DNA of 64,000 bases from Gammaproteobacteria bacterium (GCA_004172865.1 SEBV01000003.1:62001-126000), one strand, 5' to 3'; positions 17,597 to 28,443 are shown, counted from the first letter of the stretch. The notes: a model not told the origin generated them from the sequence alone. A program made the numbers and translations.

Positions 17597-18271
17597 ATGA
17601 AAATAATTATTTTGGGCGCGACAGGAATGGTTGGCCAAGCGGTGCTGCGTGAATGTCTGTTAGCATCTGATGTCGAGCTGATTACAAGTATTGGACGTAC
17701 TGCGTTTGACAATACTGACCCAAAAATAAAGCAAATCACTGTTCCAGATTTAATGAATGCATCCGCACAGCTTGAATCACTGCGTGATTACGATGCCTGT
17801 TTTTTCTGTTTGGGTGTTTCGGCAAGTGGAAAAACCGAAGCGGAGTATTCACATTTAAATTTTGAAATTCCGCTAACAATTGCCACTGCACTTTCAAAGC
17901 ATAATTCTAATATGACTTTTGTTTATGTATCGGGTGCTGGCACAGACAGCACTGAGCAAGGCAAGACTATGTGGGCCAGAGTAAAAGGGAAAACCGAGAA
18001 CGCGCTTTTGACGCTTCCGTTCAAAGCGACATATTTATTTCGGCCCGGTGTTATTCGCCCACTGCATGGCATTCGCTCTAAAACCAAGGCCTATTATCTT
18101 TTTTATCTCCTTGCAAATCCGTTGCTGGGATTACTGAAATTTATTTTGCCGGAGCATATCTTAAGTACTGATATTATCGGCAAAGCTATGCTTGAAGTTG
18201 CCCGTCATGGCGCACCCACAGCAATTCTTGAATCACCTGATTTGTATAAACTTGCGCAAGAAAAAAGTTAA
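17597..18271 (+). CDS. NAD(P)-binding Rossmann-fold protein (atypical SDR)
   Basis: The 224-residue protein has an N-terminal dinucleotide-binding motif, ILGATGMVGQ, and the atypical short-chain dehydrogenase layout related to HTATIP2/YbjT-type proteins: FFCLGVSASGK, FVYVSGAGTD, and a YLFRPGVIRP segment. The catalytic Tyr-x3-Lys is not obvious, so enzyme activity is uncertain. The ATG at 17597 is chosen because AAAGGAAAA lies seven bases upstream; a longer frame from 17558 lacks such a site. The next gene starts 15 bases after its stop, so the two form an operon. Confidence 0.8.
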   Translation: MKIIILGATGMVGQAVLRECLLASDVELITSIGRTAFDNTDPKIKQITVPDLMNASAQLESLRDYDACFFCLGVSASGKTEAEYSHLNFEIPLTIATALSKHNSNMTFVYVSGAGTDSTEQGKTMWARVKGKTENALLTLPFKATYLFRPGVIRPLHGIRSKTKAYYLFYLLANPLLGLLKFILPEHILSTDIIGKAMLEVARHGAPTAILESPDLYKLAQEKS

Positions 18272-18286
18272 CACTGGGTAAATTTA

Positions 18287-19498
18287 ATGAGCAAAACTTT
18301 CAATGTTAAACGCGTTATTGGACGCGGCTTTGCGTTTATTTTGTTAATCACAATTCTGCTTATTGGAGTTGTTGTTGCCATGGCATTTAGCGATTTTGGC
18401 CAACAACCGCAAGGCGAATACACAAGCCGAATTAAATCCTCACCCGAGTGGCATGATGAACATTTTAAAAATATTCATCCTATGTGGACCAACGCAAAAG
18501 ACGCCTTATTAGGTTCAATTCTGCATTCAAATCCCGATGCACAACCCGCTGAATTTTCACTACCAGCGCCGAGTGCGCCATTTTCCAGCCCACCCGCAAC
18601 TGGTTTGCGAATTACCTGGATGGGGCATTCGTCGCTCGTGGTTGAAATTGACGGCGTTAATGTATTAATTGACCCTGTGTGGAGTGATCGCGTTTCGCCT
18701 ATCAACTGGATTGGACCGAAACGATGGTACGGCCCTACTCTTGCGCTGGAAGATTTACCGCCAATCGACGTGGTGCTTATTTCCCACGATCATTACGATC
18801 ATCTCGATCACAATACGATTGTGAAAATGAAAAATTGGAAGGCGCATTTTGTTGTGCCGCTGGGTATTGGTGCGCATTTGCGCTATTGGGGAATTCCGGA
18901 AGATCGCATCACTGAATTAGATTGGTGGCAATCCACGAAAATTAAACAACTCGATATAGTCTCTACGCCTTCGCGTCATGCGTCCGGCCGTTTATCTCCA
19001 GATAGCGACAAGACACTGTGGTCGGGCTTCGCGCTGCATGGCGACCAAAACCGCGTTTACTATTCGGGTGATACCGGCTTTTTTCCTGAATTTAAAGAGA
19101 TCGGTGAAAAGCTTGGGCCCTTCGATGTGACCATGATTGAAGTGGGCCAATACGATGCCGATTGGCCGGACTGGCATTTAGGGCCAGAACAAGCGGTGCA
19201 AGCGCATCGTCTGGTTAAGGGAAATATGTTGCTGCCGGTGCATTGGGGATTATTTAAATTAGCGCAACACGGTTGGACTGAACCAGTTGAACGGGTGCTC
19301 GCCGCTGCAAGTTGTTATGACATTAACGTCCTCACACCAAAGCCTGGACAAAGTTTTGAGCCACGCCAGCACCCAACGCTGAAACCTTGGTGGCCACAAA
19401 CTCCTTGGCGAACTGCGGAGCAAAAACCTATAGTAGCGACATTGAATGGCAATAAAGCAGAACGAATATCGCCACCAAATTGTGCAGATGTTGATTGA
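18287..19498 (+). CDS. Membrane-anchored metallo-beta-lactamase-fold hydrolase (NAPE-PLD/UlaG-like)
   Basis: A 403-residue protein with one N-terminal membrane segment (about 12-33) and an MBL-fold domain (about 105-370). The metal site is visible as SHDHYDHLD, with later His in RHASGR, the Asp in YYSGDTGFF and the His in LLPVHWG. The arrangement matches bacterial homologues of N-acyl-phosphatidylethanolamine phospholipase D, which also carry the GPKRWYGP-type segment before the motif. The substrate is probably a phosphodiester or lactone at the membrane; this is inference. It shares a transcript with the Rossmann protein. Confidence 0.85.
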   Translation: MSKTFNVKRVIGRGFAFILLITILLIGVVVAMAFSDFGQQPQGEYTSRIKSSPEWHDEHFKNIHPMWTNAKDALLGSILHSNPDAQPAEFSLPAPSAPFSSPPATGLRITWMGHSSLVVEIDGVNVLIDPVWSDRVSPINWIGPKRWYGPTLALEDLPPIDVVLISHDHYDHLDHNTIVKMKNWKAHFVVPLGIGAHLRYWGIPEDRITELDWWQSTKIKQLDIVSTPSRHASGRLSPDSDKTLWSGFALHGDQNRVYYSGDTGFFPEFKEIGEKLGPFDVTMIEVGQYDADWPDWHLGPEQAVQAHRLVKGNMLLPVHWGLFKLAQHGWTEPVERVLAAASCYDINVLTPKPGQSFEPRQHPTLKPWWPQTPWRTAEQKPIVATLNGNKAERISPPNCADVD

Positions 19499-19731
19499 AG
19501 AAATTAATCACTAATAAATAAGGTACTTAAGCTCGGAATCCATAATTCCGTCCAATTTTGCATAGCTAACTAAAACACGTTACTTGCGACGTTTTACTGT
19601 GAGCGCACCCAAGGGTTTGTTAGAATCTCCCGCCTGTTAATCGCCCTACTTATCTGTGATCGATTCACAACAAAATGCCATCCGCGCCGCCGCTTACCTG
19701 TCAACTTCAAGACCTTAGAGAACGATAAATA

Positions 19732-22365
19732 ATGATTGAAAACAACGATGTACAAATCAATCAAGAATCCATGCATACGCCAATGATGACCCAATACTTG
19801 CGCATCAAAGCTCAGCACCCGCACGAGCTGGTGTTTTATCGCATGGGCGATTTTTACGAATTGTTTTTTGATGATGCAAAAAAAGCGTCTGAGATTTTAG
19901 ACATCACCCTGACCGCGCGTGGCAAATCCAACGGTGAGCCAATTCCCATGGCGGGGATTCCCTTTCACTCAGCAGATGGCTATCTCGCCAAGCTGGTGAA
20001 AGAAGATATCTCAGTCGCACTTGTTGAACAGATTGGCGACCCCGCGACCAGTAAGGGCCCGGTTGAACGTAAGGTAATGCGAATTGTTACTCCCGGTACG
20101 GTGAGTGATGAAGCACTGCTGGACTCGCGCCGCGATAACTTACTCGTAGCATTGCATCAATCTGGCGAGAATTATGGGATTGCTTCTCTAGATATGGCTA
20201 GCGGCCGCTTTTTAGTGCTGGAAGTTATCGGATTGGATGCTGCGTTAGGCGAGCTACAACGGCTAAATCCCGCTGAATTGCTGTTGAGCGATCACCTTAC
20301 TACACCTGTATTGATTGAGAATCGTAAGGGCTTACGTCGTCGTGGACCATGGGAATTTGATTATGAAACGTCACATCGTCTGTTGATCCAACAATTTGCC
20401 ACCAAAGATTTGGCTGGATTCGGTTGCGAGCATTTAAAAATTGCGCTTTGTGCTGCCGGCTGCTTGTTGAGCTATGCCCGCGAAACCCAGCGTACCGCAC
20501 TGCCCCATGTGCGCAGCCTGGCTCATGAAAACCGCGATGAAACTGTCATTCTGGATGCAGCAACACGTCGCAACCTTGAGCTGGACATTAATCTTAATGG
20601 CGGCGATGAACACACGTTATTTTCGGTATTGAATCGCTCGGCAACCAGCATGGGCAGCCGTTTGTTGCGTCGCTGGTTAAATCGCCCGCTGCGCGACATT
20701 GATTTGCTTAATGCACGTCAGGATGCAATCACCAGACTTTGCCATAACTACGCGTTTGAGGTTATCAACGGAATTTTGAAACAAGTCGGTGATATGGAGC
20801 GGATTCTAGGTCGCCTCGCACTGCGTTCGTCACGCCCGCGCGATCTTTCACGCTTGATGATGTCGATTGCCTGCTATCCGGAATTGCAATCTGAATTATC
20901 TAAACACCAATCTCCGCTATTGAATTCGTTGGCAGTACAGATCAGCACTTTTCCAGGCTTAGTCGATTTGTTGTCACGCGCGATTATAGAAAATCCGCCA
21001 GTTGTAATTCGTGAAGGTGGCGTAATTGCTGATGGCTATGATGCCGAATTGGACGATTTGCGGAACATCAGTACCAACGCAGGCCAATATCTATTGGATC
21101 TGGAGACTCGCGAGCGCGAGCGCACTGGCATCCCAACATTGAAGGTCGGTTATAACCGTGTACATGGCTATTTTATTGAGCTGACTAGTGCGCAATCGGA
21201 AAAAGCGCCGGCAGATTACATTCGTCGCCAAACGCTTAAAAATGCCGAGCGTTACATTACGCCTGAACTAAAAGAGTTTGAAGACAAAGCGCTTTCCGCC
21301 AAGAGCCGTGCGTTAGCGCGCGAAAAAGCGCTTTATGATGAGCTGCTGGATATCCTTAACGAACAACTTATTCCGCTGCAAAATTCGGCCAATGCGGTCT
21401 CTGAGCTGGATGTGTTGGCAACACTGGCAGAACGCGCTGACGCTCTGGGATTCGTCCGTCCTAAACTCACATTAAATGCGGGAATAAATATCCAAGGCGG
21501 CCGTCATCCAGTAGTGGAACAAGTTACGTCTGCTCCGTTTGTGCCTAACGATCTGCTATTCCATCGCGAACGCCATATGTTGATTGTTACTGGCCCGAAC
21601 ATGGGTGGTAAGTCGACTTATATGCGGCAGGCGGCGTTGATCGTACTGCTTGCACATATCGGCAGTTTCGTTCCAGCGCAAAGCGCTGAAATCGGCATAG
21701 TTGATCGTATTTTCACTCGTATCGGTTCATCTGATGATTTGGCCGGCGGCCGCTCAACCTTTATGGTTGAAATGACTGAAACTGCAAATATCCTGCACAA
21801 CGCGACTGCGCGTAGCTTGGTATTAATGGATGAGATCGGGCGCGGCACCAGTACATTTGATGGGCTTTCATTGGCGTGGGCGTGTGCCAAACATCTCGCT
21901 GAAAAAGTTAATGCCTATACACTTTTTGCTACACATTATTTTGAAATCACAAGCTTGCCGGAAACTATTCCCGGCATCGCCAACGTTCACTTAAATGCTA
22001 CTGAACATAACGACAACATCGTTTTCTTACACAAAGTGCAGGAAGGCCCAGCAAGCAAGAGTTATGGATTGCAAGTTGCCAAACTCGCGGGCATTCCCGC
22101 TGAAGTTCTCGCGCAGGCTCAAGCGCAGCTGAACTTACTTGAGCAAGGCGTTCACCCTGAACACTCGGCAAAAAACATGGAACAAGCTGTGACTGTATCG
22201 GTCACCACTTCAGTCATTGAGTCTCCGCTACAATCCGGCCTATTTGATGCGCTGCCAGATCCCGCGATTGAAGCCTTGAAAAAGATTAATCCCGATAACC
22301 TTTCGCCGCGCGAAGCGCTGGATCAACTCTATCGCCTGAAAGAGATATTGAAGAAAGGACGCTAA
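19732..22365 (+). CDS. mutS: DNA mismatch repair protein MutS
   Basis: MutS recognises mismatches and recruits MutL. At 877 residues it has the usual length. The N-terminal domain holds the Phe-x-Glu mismatch-probing motif (Phe41, Glu43 in GDFYELF). The core and clamp follow, and the ATPase domain shows the Walker A motif GPNMGGKST (621-629), the Walker [13 protein letters not shown] and the HYFE helix. A short C-terminal tail ends in a beta-clamp/tetramer-type helical region ([14 protein letters not shown]). It runs toward fdxA and rpoS, as in pseudomonads, but the recA-cinA pair sometimes found nearby is not seen. Confidence 0.98.
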   Translation: MIENNDVQINQESMHTPMMTQYLRIKAQHPHELVFYRMGDFYELFFDDAKKASEILDITLTARGKSNGEPIPMAGIPFHSADGYLAKLVKEDISVALVEQIGDPATSKGPVERKVMRIVTPGTVSDEALLDSRRDNLLVALHQSGENYGIASLDMASGRFLVLEVIGLDAALGELQRLNPAELLLSDHLTTPVLIENRKGLRRRGPWEFDYETSHRLLIQQFATKDLAGFGCEHLKIALCAAGCLLSYARETQRTALPHVRSLAHENRDETVILDAATRRNLELDINLNGGDEHTLFSVLNRSATSMGSRLLRRWLNRPLRDIDLLNARQDAITRLCHNYAFEVINGILKQVGDMERILGRLALRSSRPRDLSRLMMSIACYPELQSELSKHQSPLLNSLAVQISTFPGLVDLLSRAIIENPPVVIREGGVIADGYDAELDDLRNISTNAGQYLLDLETRERERTGIPTLKVGYNRVHGYFIELTSAQSEKAPADYIRRQTLKNAERYITPELKEFEDKALSAKSRALAREKALYDELLDILNEQLIPLQNSANAVSELDVLATLAERADALGFVRPKLTLNAGINIQGGRHPVVEQVTSAPFVPNDLLFHRERHMLIVTGPNMGGKSTYMRQAALIVLLAHIGSFVPAQSAEIGIVDRIFTRIGSSDDLAGGRSTFMVEMTETANILHNATARSLVLMDEIGRGTSTFDGLSLAWACAKHLAEKVNAYTLFATHYFEITSLPETIPGIANVHLNATEHNDNIVFLHKVQEGPASKSYGLQVAKLAGIPAEVLAQAQAQLNLLEQGVHPEHSAKNMEQAVTVSVTTSVIESPLQSGLFDALPDPAIEALKKINPDNLSPREALDQLYRLKEILKKGR

Positions 22366-22471
22366 GGCTCGGAAACTCTGCGTGCAAACTGCTATCCAAA
22401 ACAGCCCAGCCTGTTTAGAATGCGCGCTTCTGGATTTCAGTAATTATTTTTAGTCGTTTGGGGAGTCAACT

Positions 22472-22795
22472 ATGACTTTTGTTGTTGGGGAAAACTGCAT
22501 TAAATGTAAGCACACAGATTGTGTGGAAGTCTGCCCGGTAGATTGTTTCTACGAAGGCCCCAATTTTTTGGTAATTCACCCGGACGAATGTATTGATTGC
22601 GCATTGTGCGAGCCTGAATGCCCGGTAGGCGCAATTTTCTCTGAAGATGAATTACCGGAAGATCAAGCCGAATTCCTTCAACTCAATGCTGAACTCGCCG
22701 AAATTTGGCCAAACATCACCGAGATTAAAGAATCACCTGCTGATGCTGAAAAGTGGGATGGCGTACCGGGTAAGTTGCAATATCTGGAGCGTTAA
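22472..22795 (+). CDS. fdxA: Seven-iron ferredoxin FdxA
   Basis: A 107-residue [3Fe-4S][4Fe-4S] ferredoxin. Cluster-binding cysteines are at 9, 12, 17, 21 and 40, 43, 46, 50, with the Asp/Lys replacements around the first motif typical for the 3Fe site. The acidic C-terminal extension is normal for proteobacterial FdxA. It serves as an electron carrier in the cytosol. A GGGGAG Shine-Dalgarno precedes the ATG, and a terminator follows. Its neighbours rpoS and mutS are the standard ones. Confidence 0.97.
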   Translation: MTFVVGENCIKCKHTDCVEVCPVDCFYEGPNFLVIHPDECIDCALCEPECPVGAIFSEDELPEDQAEFLQLNAELAEIWPNITEIKESPADAEKWDGVPGKLQYLER

Positions 22796-22817
22796 TCGCT
22801 ACGAGAAATACTGAAAG

Positions 22818-22840
22818 ACCGCGCTAGTCGCGGTTTTTTT
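22818..22840 (+). terminator. fdxA terminator
   Basis: ACCGCG pairs with CGCGGT around a five-base loop and runs into seven T residues, 23 bases after the fdxA stop. Confidence 0.9.
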
Positions 22841-22877
22841 ATGCCCGCGATTTGTGTAACCAATTTCGCAGAAAAAT

Positions 22878-22899
22878 AAAGGCAGCCGAAGCTGCCTTT
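22878..22899 (-). terminator. rpoS terminator
   Basis: AAAGGCAGC pairs with GCTGCCTTT around a stable four-base loop. On the minus strand, after rpoS, it is followed by a T-rich stretch (TTTATTTTTC), so it ends the nlpD-rpoS transcript. Confidence 0.88.
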
Positions 22900-22919
22900 T
22901 GTATTACGTCAAGATCTGA

Positions 22920-23921
22920 TTAAGCGCTGAAAAGAGCCGCACTATCCAAACCTTGTTTTTCCATAATATCGCGTAGGCGTTTTAAGGCCTCAACTTGAAT
23001 TTGACGCACGCGTTCACGAGTCAAACCAATTTCATGACCCACTTCTTCCAAAGTGCTTACTTCATGGCCACGCAACCCGAAACGACGAGAAAGCACTTCA
23101 CGTTGTTTTTCGGTCAACTCATCTAACCAGGAATCAAGGCTCATGGTTAGATCGCGATCTTGCAGAATGGCAGCAGGATCAGATACATGAGTATCAGCAA
23201 TGGTATCAACGATAGTGCGATCAGATGATGGGCCGATTGGAGTGTCAATGGAAGTTACACGTTCGTTCAAACTCAACATGCGCTCAACATCGGCAACAGG
23301 TTTTTCAAGCAGACGGGCAATCTCTTCTGGAGATGGCTCGTGATCAAGTTTTTGCGAAAGTTCGCGTGCAGCACGTAGATAAATATTTAATTCTTTCACA
23401 ACATGGATTGGCAAACGAATCGTACGTGTCTGATTCATGATGGCACGTTCAATCGTTTGGCGAATCCACCAGGTTGCGTAAGTCGAGAAACGGAAACCAC
23501 GCTCTGGATCAAACTTTTCGACCGCACGAATCAACCCGAGATTGCCTTCTTCGATCAAGTCTAAAAGCGCTAAACCACGGTTTACATAACGACGGGAAAT
23601 TTTTACTACCAAACGAAGGTTACTTTCAATCATGCGCTTACGAGCGGCTTCATCGCCTTTCAGTGCTTTGCGTGCGAAGAAAACTTCTTCTTCAGCACTT
23701 AATAATGGGGAAAATCCGATTTCGTTGAGATAAATCTGAGTTGCATCGAGGGTCTTATTAAACTTGTCATCTACAATTCGTTCACTTCCTGCTGAGCGCG
23801 TTGCTTTCGGTACTTCATCTTCTTCCGCCAGTAACATATCACTTTCATCAAAATCTACTTCTTGCGCCATGAACACATCGTCGCGATCAAAAACGCTTGA
23901 TTCTTTAGTTTGCAAAGTCAT
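22920..23921 (-). CDS. rpoS: RNA polymerase sigma factor RpoS (sigma 38)
   Basis: RpoS directs the general stress and stationary-phase response. The 333-residue protein shows region 1.2 ([15 protein letters not shown]), region 2 with the -10 recognition and core-binding segment ([12 protein letters not shown], then [33 protein letters not shown]), region 3, and region 4 with the [11 protein letters not shown] helix-turn-helix. Regulation is likely through a promoter inside the upstream nlpD gene, as is known in other gammaproteobacteria. The start has a GGGG-rich Shine-Dalgarno. Confidence 0.97.
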   Translation of the reverse strand: MTLQTKESSVFDRDDVFMAQEVDFDESDMLLAEEDEVPKATRSAGSERIVDDKFNKTLDATQIYLNEIGFSPLLSAEEEVFFARKALKGDEAARKRMIESNLRLVVKISRRYVNRGLALLDLIEEGNLGLIRAVEKFDPERGFRFSTYATWWIRQTIERAIMNQTRTIRLPIHVVKELNIYLRAARELSQKLDHEPSPEEIARLLEKPVADVERMLSLNERVTSIDTPIGPSSDRTIVDTIADTHVSDPAAILQDRDLTMSLDSWLDELTEKQREVLSRRFGLRGHEVSTLEEVGHEIGLTRERVRQIQVEALKRLRDIMEKQGLDSAALFSA

Positions 23922-24069
23922 TTTTCAGCCCCTTAAATCGTAAAATTTAGCTAACTTTTTGCTAGCTTACCCAAGCCATACTTCCCTTCAGCCTACTTCT
24001 TGTTTTTGGATCAGGATGTTGAGTCGCTTCACAGACCCCTCTTATCTTTACTTATCGAATGTGTGAACT

Positions 24070-24864
24070 CTATGGTCGCTTGGGTAAATATTTCAGTGGA
24101 TCCACTGGGCTACCGTCGCTACGAATCTCAAAGTGAAGCTTAACTCTATCAGTACCGCTTGAACCCATATCGGCAATTCTTTGCCCACCTTTAATAAAAT
24201 CTCCTTCTTTTACCAACAATTCGTTGTTGTGTGCGTAAGCACTTAAGAAGATTTCATTGTGTTTAATGATGAGCAATTTACCGTACCCGCTCAGCCCACT
24301 TCCTGCGTAAACAACCCGCCCGGATGCTGCTGCCAGCACAGGCTCCCCCAATTTCCCGCTAAGATCAATACCCTTATTAAAGCCAGAATCGCCCTGAAAA
24401 GAAGCAATCAATTTGCCAGAACTCGGCCATTGCCACTTGAGAGGGCCTTGAATTTCTCCTTTTGCGTTCAATTCATAAGAGTTTTTTGCTTCTTTTTTTG
24501 AACGATCAGAGACGACAAGGGTAGCGTCATTTCGGTTAGAACTAGCAGATTTCGGGGTAGCGGATGACGAGCTTACTTTTGCATTTTTATTGGCAATATC
24601 AAGCCGAATTTTTTGCGATGGATAAATAGTATAAGGTGGCTTTATATCGTTAAAAGCAGCTAATTTTTTAAGATCAACACCATATCGCCAAGCGATTGAA
24701 AAGAGTGTTTCACCGCGGGAAACTGTATGTATCCTGCCATTATATTTTTCTTCATTCGCGTTAGAGTGCCCACTAGACGAGCAGGCTGTCAAAAATAACA
24801 TAATGGTCAATATACTAACCAACATTAATAAACTAGCTGAACTTTTTCGAGGACTTATCAACAT
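24070..24864 (-). CDS. nlpD: Lipoprotein NlpD, amidase activator
   Basis: NlpD activates the cell-wall amidase AmiC at the septum. The 264-residue protein has a lipoprotein signal with lipobox LTAC (Cys28), a LysM peptidoglycan-binding domain (about 44-90), a Ser/Lys linker and a C-terminal LytM domain (about 150-262). The LytM metal site is degenerate: the expected His of HxxxD is replaced in FNKGIDLSG, and AYAHN replaces HxH, which is normal for NlpD and fits an activator without protease activity. It lies between pcm and rpoS, the conserved position. A later ATG (MLVS) would give a shorter signal peptide. Confidence 0.95.
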   Translation of the reverse strand: MLISPRKSSASLLMLVSILTIMLFLTACSSSGHSNANEEKYNGRIHTVSRGETLFSIAWRYGVDLKKLAAFNDIKPPYTIYPSQKIRLDIANKNAKVSSSSATPKSASSNRNDATLVVSDRSKKEAKNSYELNAKGEIQGPLKWQWPSSGKLIASFQGDSGFNKGIDLSGKLGEPVLAAASGRVVYAGSGLSGYGKLLIIKHNEIFLSAYAHNNELLVKEGDFIKGGQRIADMGSSGTDRVKLHFEIRSDGSPVDPLKYLPKRP

Positions 24865-25048
24865 GGTGCAGCGCTTAAATAGTGGTTAATTTTTGATCTT
24901 TTTTATAACTTTCAGTGCTTAATATATAAAATTTATCGTAAAATTATCTAATATTTTCATATAAATATGCACCAGATCTGATTAATAAAGCATCAGGTGT
25001 GTATTTTCTTCCTATTTTGGCAAATTTCATGCACAAGTTGGACGCGAA

Positions 25049-25072
25049 TTCAGAGAGTTCAGAGAGTTCAGA
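25049..25072. repeat. Short tandem repeat TTCAGAGAG
   Basis: Two complete copies and one partial copy of the nine-base unit TTCAGAGAG lie in the pcm to nlpD spacer. It may be a slippage product and has no known role. Confidence 0.7.
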
Positions 25073-25116
25073 ACAAATAAATCCTGAAAATCTTCATTAA
25101 ATTAATAGGATTTTTA

Positions 25117-25788
25117 TTAACGAGATGTGCCCGAAACCAGAGGGACAAACTTGACCGGTTCAATAATACGAGTGACAAAATTATCCGTATCGCCGTCGCG
25201 CATGATGAGATGCAAATGTTGCTCACGACCACCTAGAGGAATAACTAGCACGCCAGATGGCGCTAACTGCTTAAGAAGCTCTTCAGGTACTGCATGTGGA
25301 GCTGCCGTGCTAAGAATACCTTCATATGGCCCCATTTCAGGCCAACCAAAGCCTCCGTCAGCGTGCCTCAAACTCACATTGCGCAATCCTAGCTGACGCA
25401 GACGATCACGCGCTTTTTCTTGCAAAGGTTTTATGCGCTCAACGCTATAGACGTGAGGCACCAATTGGGCGAGAACCGTGGTTTGATAACCTGATCCAGT
25501 TCCAACTTCCAATACTTTCTCTAATCTACCAGCGGCGCCTAACAATATTTCAGTCATGCGAGCGACCGTATAAGGCTGGGATAAAGTTTGGCCGTGACCA
25601 ATGGGGAGAGCTGTGTCTTCGTACGCGCGATGAGATAAAGCTTCATCAAGGAAAATATGGCGAGGCGTGTTGCGCATAACATCGAGCACGCGCATATTGG
25701 TAACGCCCTGCTCCACCAATCGCTGTATTAAACGATCACGAGTTCGGGCGGACGTCATGCCAATACCTTGCAACATCAAGTCACTCAT
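25117..25788 (-). CDS. pcm: Protein-L-isoaspartate O-methyltransferase
   Basis: Pcm methylates isoaspartyl residues with S-adenosylmethionine to start repair of aged proteins. The 223-residue protein contains the SAM-binding motif [10 protein letters not shown] (93-102), the substrate motif [10 protein letters not shown] (64-73) and the conserved ending. An AGGAGGG Shine-Dalgarno precedes the ATG. It usually overlaps surE; here truD is the direct neighbour, 72 bases away, and surE is missing. Confidence 0.97.
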   Translation of the reverse strand: MSDLMLQGIGMTSARTRDRLIQRLVEQGVTNMRVLDVMRNTPRHIFLDEALSHRAYEDTALPIGHGQTLSQPYTVARMTEILLGAAGRLEKVLEVGTGSGYQTTVLAQLVPHVYSVERIKPLQEKARDRLRQLGLRNVSLRHADGGFGWPEMGPYEGILSTAAPHAVPEELLKQLAPSGVLVIPLGGREQHLHLIMRDGDTDNFVTRIIEPVKFVPLVSGTSR

Positions 25789-25860
25789 TTCAGCCCTCCT
25801 CGTTTGATCTAACTTACGATTATTTAATAATTTAGCAGTGAAATTATGGGTTCAACTATA

Positions 25861-26847
25861 TCACACAGAATCAGCTTCTGTTTTTATCACCGAGTTTAAA
25901 ACCGTTAATTCACGCAATATTGTTGTCGCAAATTCGCCACTGCCCAAGGTAAAACTAAGTTCTAAATCTTGCTCGATCCAACGCCATGAAGATAACTCGG
26001 GCTTGAGAATTAATGACCTTCGCTCTTGCGATAAACCAGCGTGTTCCAAACCATCGCGCCATGAGACCCAAGGTTCAAGTGCGTCAGCTTCGATTGCAAG
26101 AGTTTCATCCGTTGCCGCTGAACGGCCACGCCCCCATAGCGGAGCTGTGGGCACATCACCCGGTTCACCACCGAGAACAGATTGCCAATTATTAGTCAGC
26201 ACACGCGCAGCAAGAACCTGATTAAATAAATAAGAGCGTGCAGCAGAGAGCATCAGGCCGCGTTTTTGTTTGTCGCGAATGCGCTTGCCATCAACAAGAA
26301 TAGCCTGGGCTTCTGGCAAATTATTCGCATTGCGTCCAAAACGTTGCTCACCGTAATAATTAGGGACGCCCTGACTTAGAACTACAGCAATTTTTTGTTC
26401 GAACGAGTTTCTATCTGCAACTAAAAAATCGCGAAGTCGAATAATAAAACGATTAGTTTGGTGATCACCACGGCGCAATTTATGTTGATGGCGGCTGGCA
26501 GATAATATTTTTATAGAGTCAGAATTTAATGCCGTCCAATCCGGTTCAGATTCTTTTTTTGGAAGATAAACACTAAACCATTGCGTAGTCACAGCATGAC
26601 GATCTTTTCGGCCACAATAGCCAACATCCATTGGAGCAACGCGAGCAAACTCAGCAATTTTTTCTGCAACCCAAGCTGTATTTTCGCCGCGCTTCCATAC
26701 ATGCAAGTAAACGTGCTCACCCTCGCCTATTGGAGGGAAGCCCAAATTTTCGTCTACCTGGAAATCTTCTGGTTCAGTACGAAAATTCGCGGTAGCTTCT
26801 GGCGCACCATAAGCGTAAGGAAAATCCAGTGAAAAAGTTGGTTGCAT
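25861..26847 (-). CDS. truD: tRNA pseudouridine(13) synthase TruD
   Basis: TruD makes pseudouridine 13 in tRNA-Glu. The 328-residue protein has the catalytic Asp82 in GYCGRKDRHAVTTQW, the PNYYGEQRFGR motif and the inserted TRUD domain. The order ispF-truD-pcm is conserved except for the lost surE. A terminator separates it from ispF, so truD needs its own promoter or read-through. The ATG start follows a short AT-rich leader. Confidence 0.96.
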   Translation of the reverse strand: MQPTFSLDFPYAYGAPEATANFRTEPEDFQVDENLGFPPIGEGEHVYLHVWKRGENTAWVAEKIAEFARVAPMDVGYCGRKDRHAVTTQWFSVYLPKKESEPDWTALNSDSIKILSASRHQHKLRRGDHQTNRFIIRLRDFLVADRNSFEQKIAVVLSQGVPNYYGEQRFGRNANNLPEAQAILVDGKRIRDKQKRGLMLSAARSYLFNQVLAARVLTNNWQSVLGGEPGDVPTAPLWGRGRSAATDETLAIEADALEPWVSWRDGLEHAGLSQERRSLILKPELSSWRWIEQDLELSFTLGSGEFATTILRELTVLNSVIKTEADSV

Positions 26848-26877
26848 AGTTTAAAATTTCTGAAAGATAAAATAAAA

Positions 26878-26908
26878 AATCCAATATTCAGACACTGAAT
26901 ATTGGATT
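26878..26908 (-). terminator. Terminator after ispF
   Basis: Two perfect 14-base arms with a three-base loop. On the minus strand it is followed by ATTTTTTATTTT, a clear T-tract. It ends the ftsB-ispD-ispF transcript. Confidence 0.9.
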
Positions 26909-26932
26909 CACATTATTGCGCAACAAACGCAA

Positions 26933-27406
26933 TTAAATTTTCGATAATAAAACAACTGCGTAGGCTGCGATGCCTTCTTCGCGCCCCGTAAAACCTAATT
27001 GCTCTGTGGTAGTTGCTTTAACATTAATTTGATCGTGAGCAGACTGTAAATCTGCAGCGATGTTTTGCACCATATGCGGAATATAAGTTGCCATCCGCGG
27101 TTTTTGCGCAACAATAGTCATGTCCGCATTTTCCAGCTTCCAGCCTTTTGCTTTAACTTTTCCATAAACCATACGCAACAACGAACGGCTATCAACGTTG
27201 CGGTATTGCATGTCTGTGTCTGGGAAATGTTTTCCTATATCACCAAGTGCTGCAGCACCTAGGAGCGCGTCGCACAATGCGTGCAACAAGACGTCACCAT
27301 CTGAATGTGCAATCAAGCCGCGAGAATGTGGAATAACGGCGCCACCGATGACAATTTTGTCGCCTTCACCAAATGCGTGCACGTCGTAACCGTGACCGAT
27401 TCTCAT
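26933..27406 (-). CDS. ispF: 2-C-methyl-D-erythritol 2,4-cyclodiphosphate synthase
   Basis: IspF makes the cyclic diphosphate in the non-mevalonate (MEP) isoprenoid pathway as a zinc-dependent trimer. At 157 residues it has the family's length, with the metal ligands Asp8 and His10 in GHGYDVHAF, the [17 protein letters not shown] segment and the [13 protein letters not shown]-terminal motif. It overlaps ispD by four bases (ATGA), which indicates translational coupling. Confidence 0.97.
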   Translation of the reverse strand: MRIGHGYDVHAFGEGDKIVIGGAVIPHSRGLIAHSDGDVLLHALCDALLGAAALGDIGKHFPDTDMQYRNVDSRSLLRMVYGKVKAKGWKLENADMTIVAQKPRMATYIPHMVQNIAADLQSAHDQINVKATTTEQLGFTGREEGIAAYAVVLLSKI

Positions 27407-28119
27407 AGATTTTTCTCTTGTTGTTTTAAAATAAATTCTGCCAACATTAAATCATCAGGCCGGGTTATTTTGATGTTATCTGTTCTACCCTCTATTACTT
27501 TTGGAACATAACCGCAAAGTTCAACAGCGGAAGATTCGTCGGTAATAGTTTCATTGCGCGCAAGCATTTGTGTAAGACAATCACGTAGCAATTTATAACG
27601 GAAAGCTTGCGGTGTTTGCGCTTGCCATAATGGGCGACGATCTATGGTGGCTTGGATTTCGTTTTTATTAATAACCTGTTTGAGAGTATCGCTAACGGGT
27701 ACAGCAAGAATTCCGCCGACGTCACTTTCAATAAGCTCATCGCATAGTTTTTTAATGGTAGATAAGGTTACACAAGGGCGTGCAGCATCGTGCACTAAAA
27801 CCCAATCATCCACGGCGATTTTGTCTGCCAAATAATCCAAACCATTTAAAACGGAATCAGCACGTTCTTTGCCGCCGCTCACAGTATGTATAAGCGGGTT
27901 TTGTCTGATGGATAGAGATGTCCAATATGAATCTTCTTTACAGATTGCCACAACAATTCCCGCCAAATTTGGCATGGTTAAAATGCGCTCTAACGTGTGT
28001 TCGAGAATCGTTTTATCGGCGAGTAATAAATATTGTTTCGGTTTATCAGCATTCATGCGTGCGCCAACACCGGCAGCAGGAATAACAAACCAATAACGAG
28101 GAAATTTTGAAGAAGGCAT
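27403..28119 (-). CDS. ispD: 2-C-methyl-D-erythritol 4-phosphate cytidylyltransferase
   Basis: IspD couples CTP to methylerythritol phosphate in the MEP pathway. The 238-residue protein has the nucleotide-binding [18 protein letters not shown] start, VHDAARPC in the centre and the QTPQAFR motif. Its start overlaps the ftsB stop (TAATG) and its end overlaps ispF, giving an ftsB-ispD-ispF operon, the standard gammaproteobacterial order. Confidence 0.97.
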   Translation of the reverse strand: MPSSKFPRYWFVIPAAGVGARMNADKPKQYLLLADKTILEHTLERILTMPNLAGIVVAICKEDSYWTSLSIRQNPLIHTVSGGKERADSVLNGLDYLADKIAVDDWVLVHDAARPCVTLSTIKKLCDELIESDVGGILAVPVSDTLKQVINKNEIQATIDRRPLWQAQTPQAFRYKLLRDCLTQMLARNETITDESSAVELCGYVPKVIEGRTDNIKITRPDDLMLAEFILKQQEKNL

Positions 28120-28406
28120 TATTTTTCAGGTTTTTTCTTGGCGGGAATCATAAAAAAAGTTTCGTCTTTTTTAATCATACCTATATCGTTGCGTGCGCGT
28201 TCTTCAACGCTATCCGCTCCCGATTTTAAATCCTGAACTTCTACATCAAGTATACGATTGCGTTCACGCATACGATCATTTTCAGCTTGTTGCTGCTTAA
28301 TATCGCGCTCAAGTTTTGTTGCGTGCGTAAAGCTTCCTTCACCTTGCCAAAGGCGATATTGAAGTGCTGCAAGCAATATCAACAAAACTGCAAAAAGCCA
28401 TTTCAT
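28119..28406 (-). CDS. ftsB: Cell division protein FtsB
   Basis: FtsB is a small bitopic divisome protein that binds FtsL and FtsQ. The 95-residue chain has one membrane helix (about 2-20) and a periplasmic coiled coil (about 28-65, ending in the ARNDIGMIKKDE motif). It is a little shorter than E. coli FtsB at the tail. A terminator after eno lies just upstream, so ftsB probably has its own promoter in the short AT-rich gap at 28407-28443. Confidence 0.95.
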   Translation of the reverse strand: MKWLFAVLLILLAALQYRLWQGEGSFTHATKLERDIKQQQAENDRMRERNRILDVEVQDLKSGADSVEERARNDIGMIKKDETFFMIPAKKKPEK

Positions 28407-28443
28407 AACATTATTATATATTCGTAAATTACAAAATAAAAAA

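Noticed and set aside
24070-24864. NlpD as an active M23 endopeptidase
   Set aside because: Key metal-binding residues of the LytM site are replaced, as is known for NlpD-type activators.
25838-26221. Plus-strand frame over the truD 3' end as a possible displaced surE
   Set aside because: It is antisense to truD and has none of the SurE motifs.
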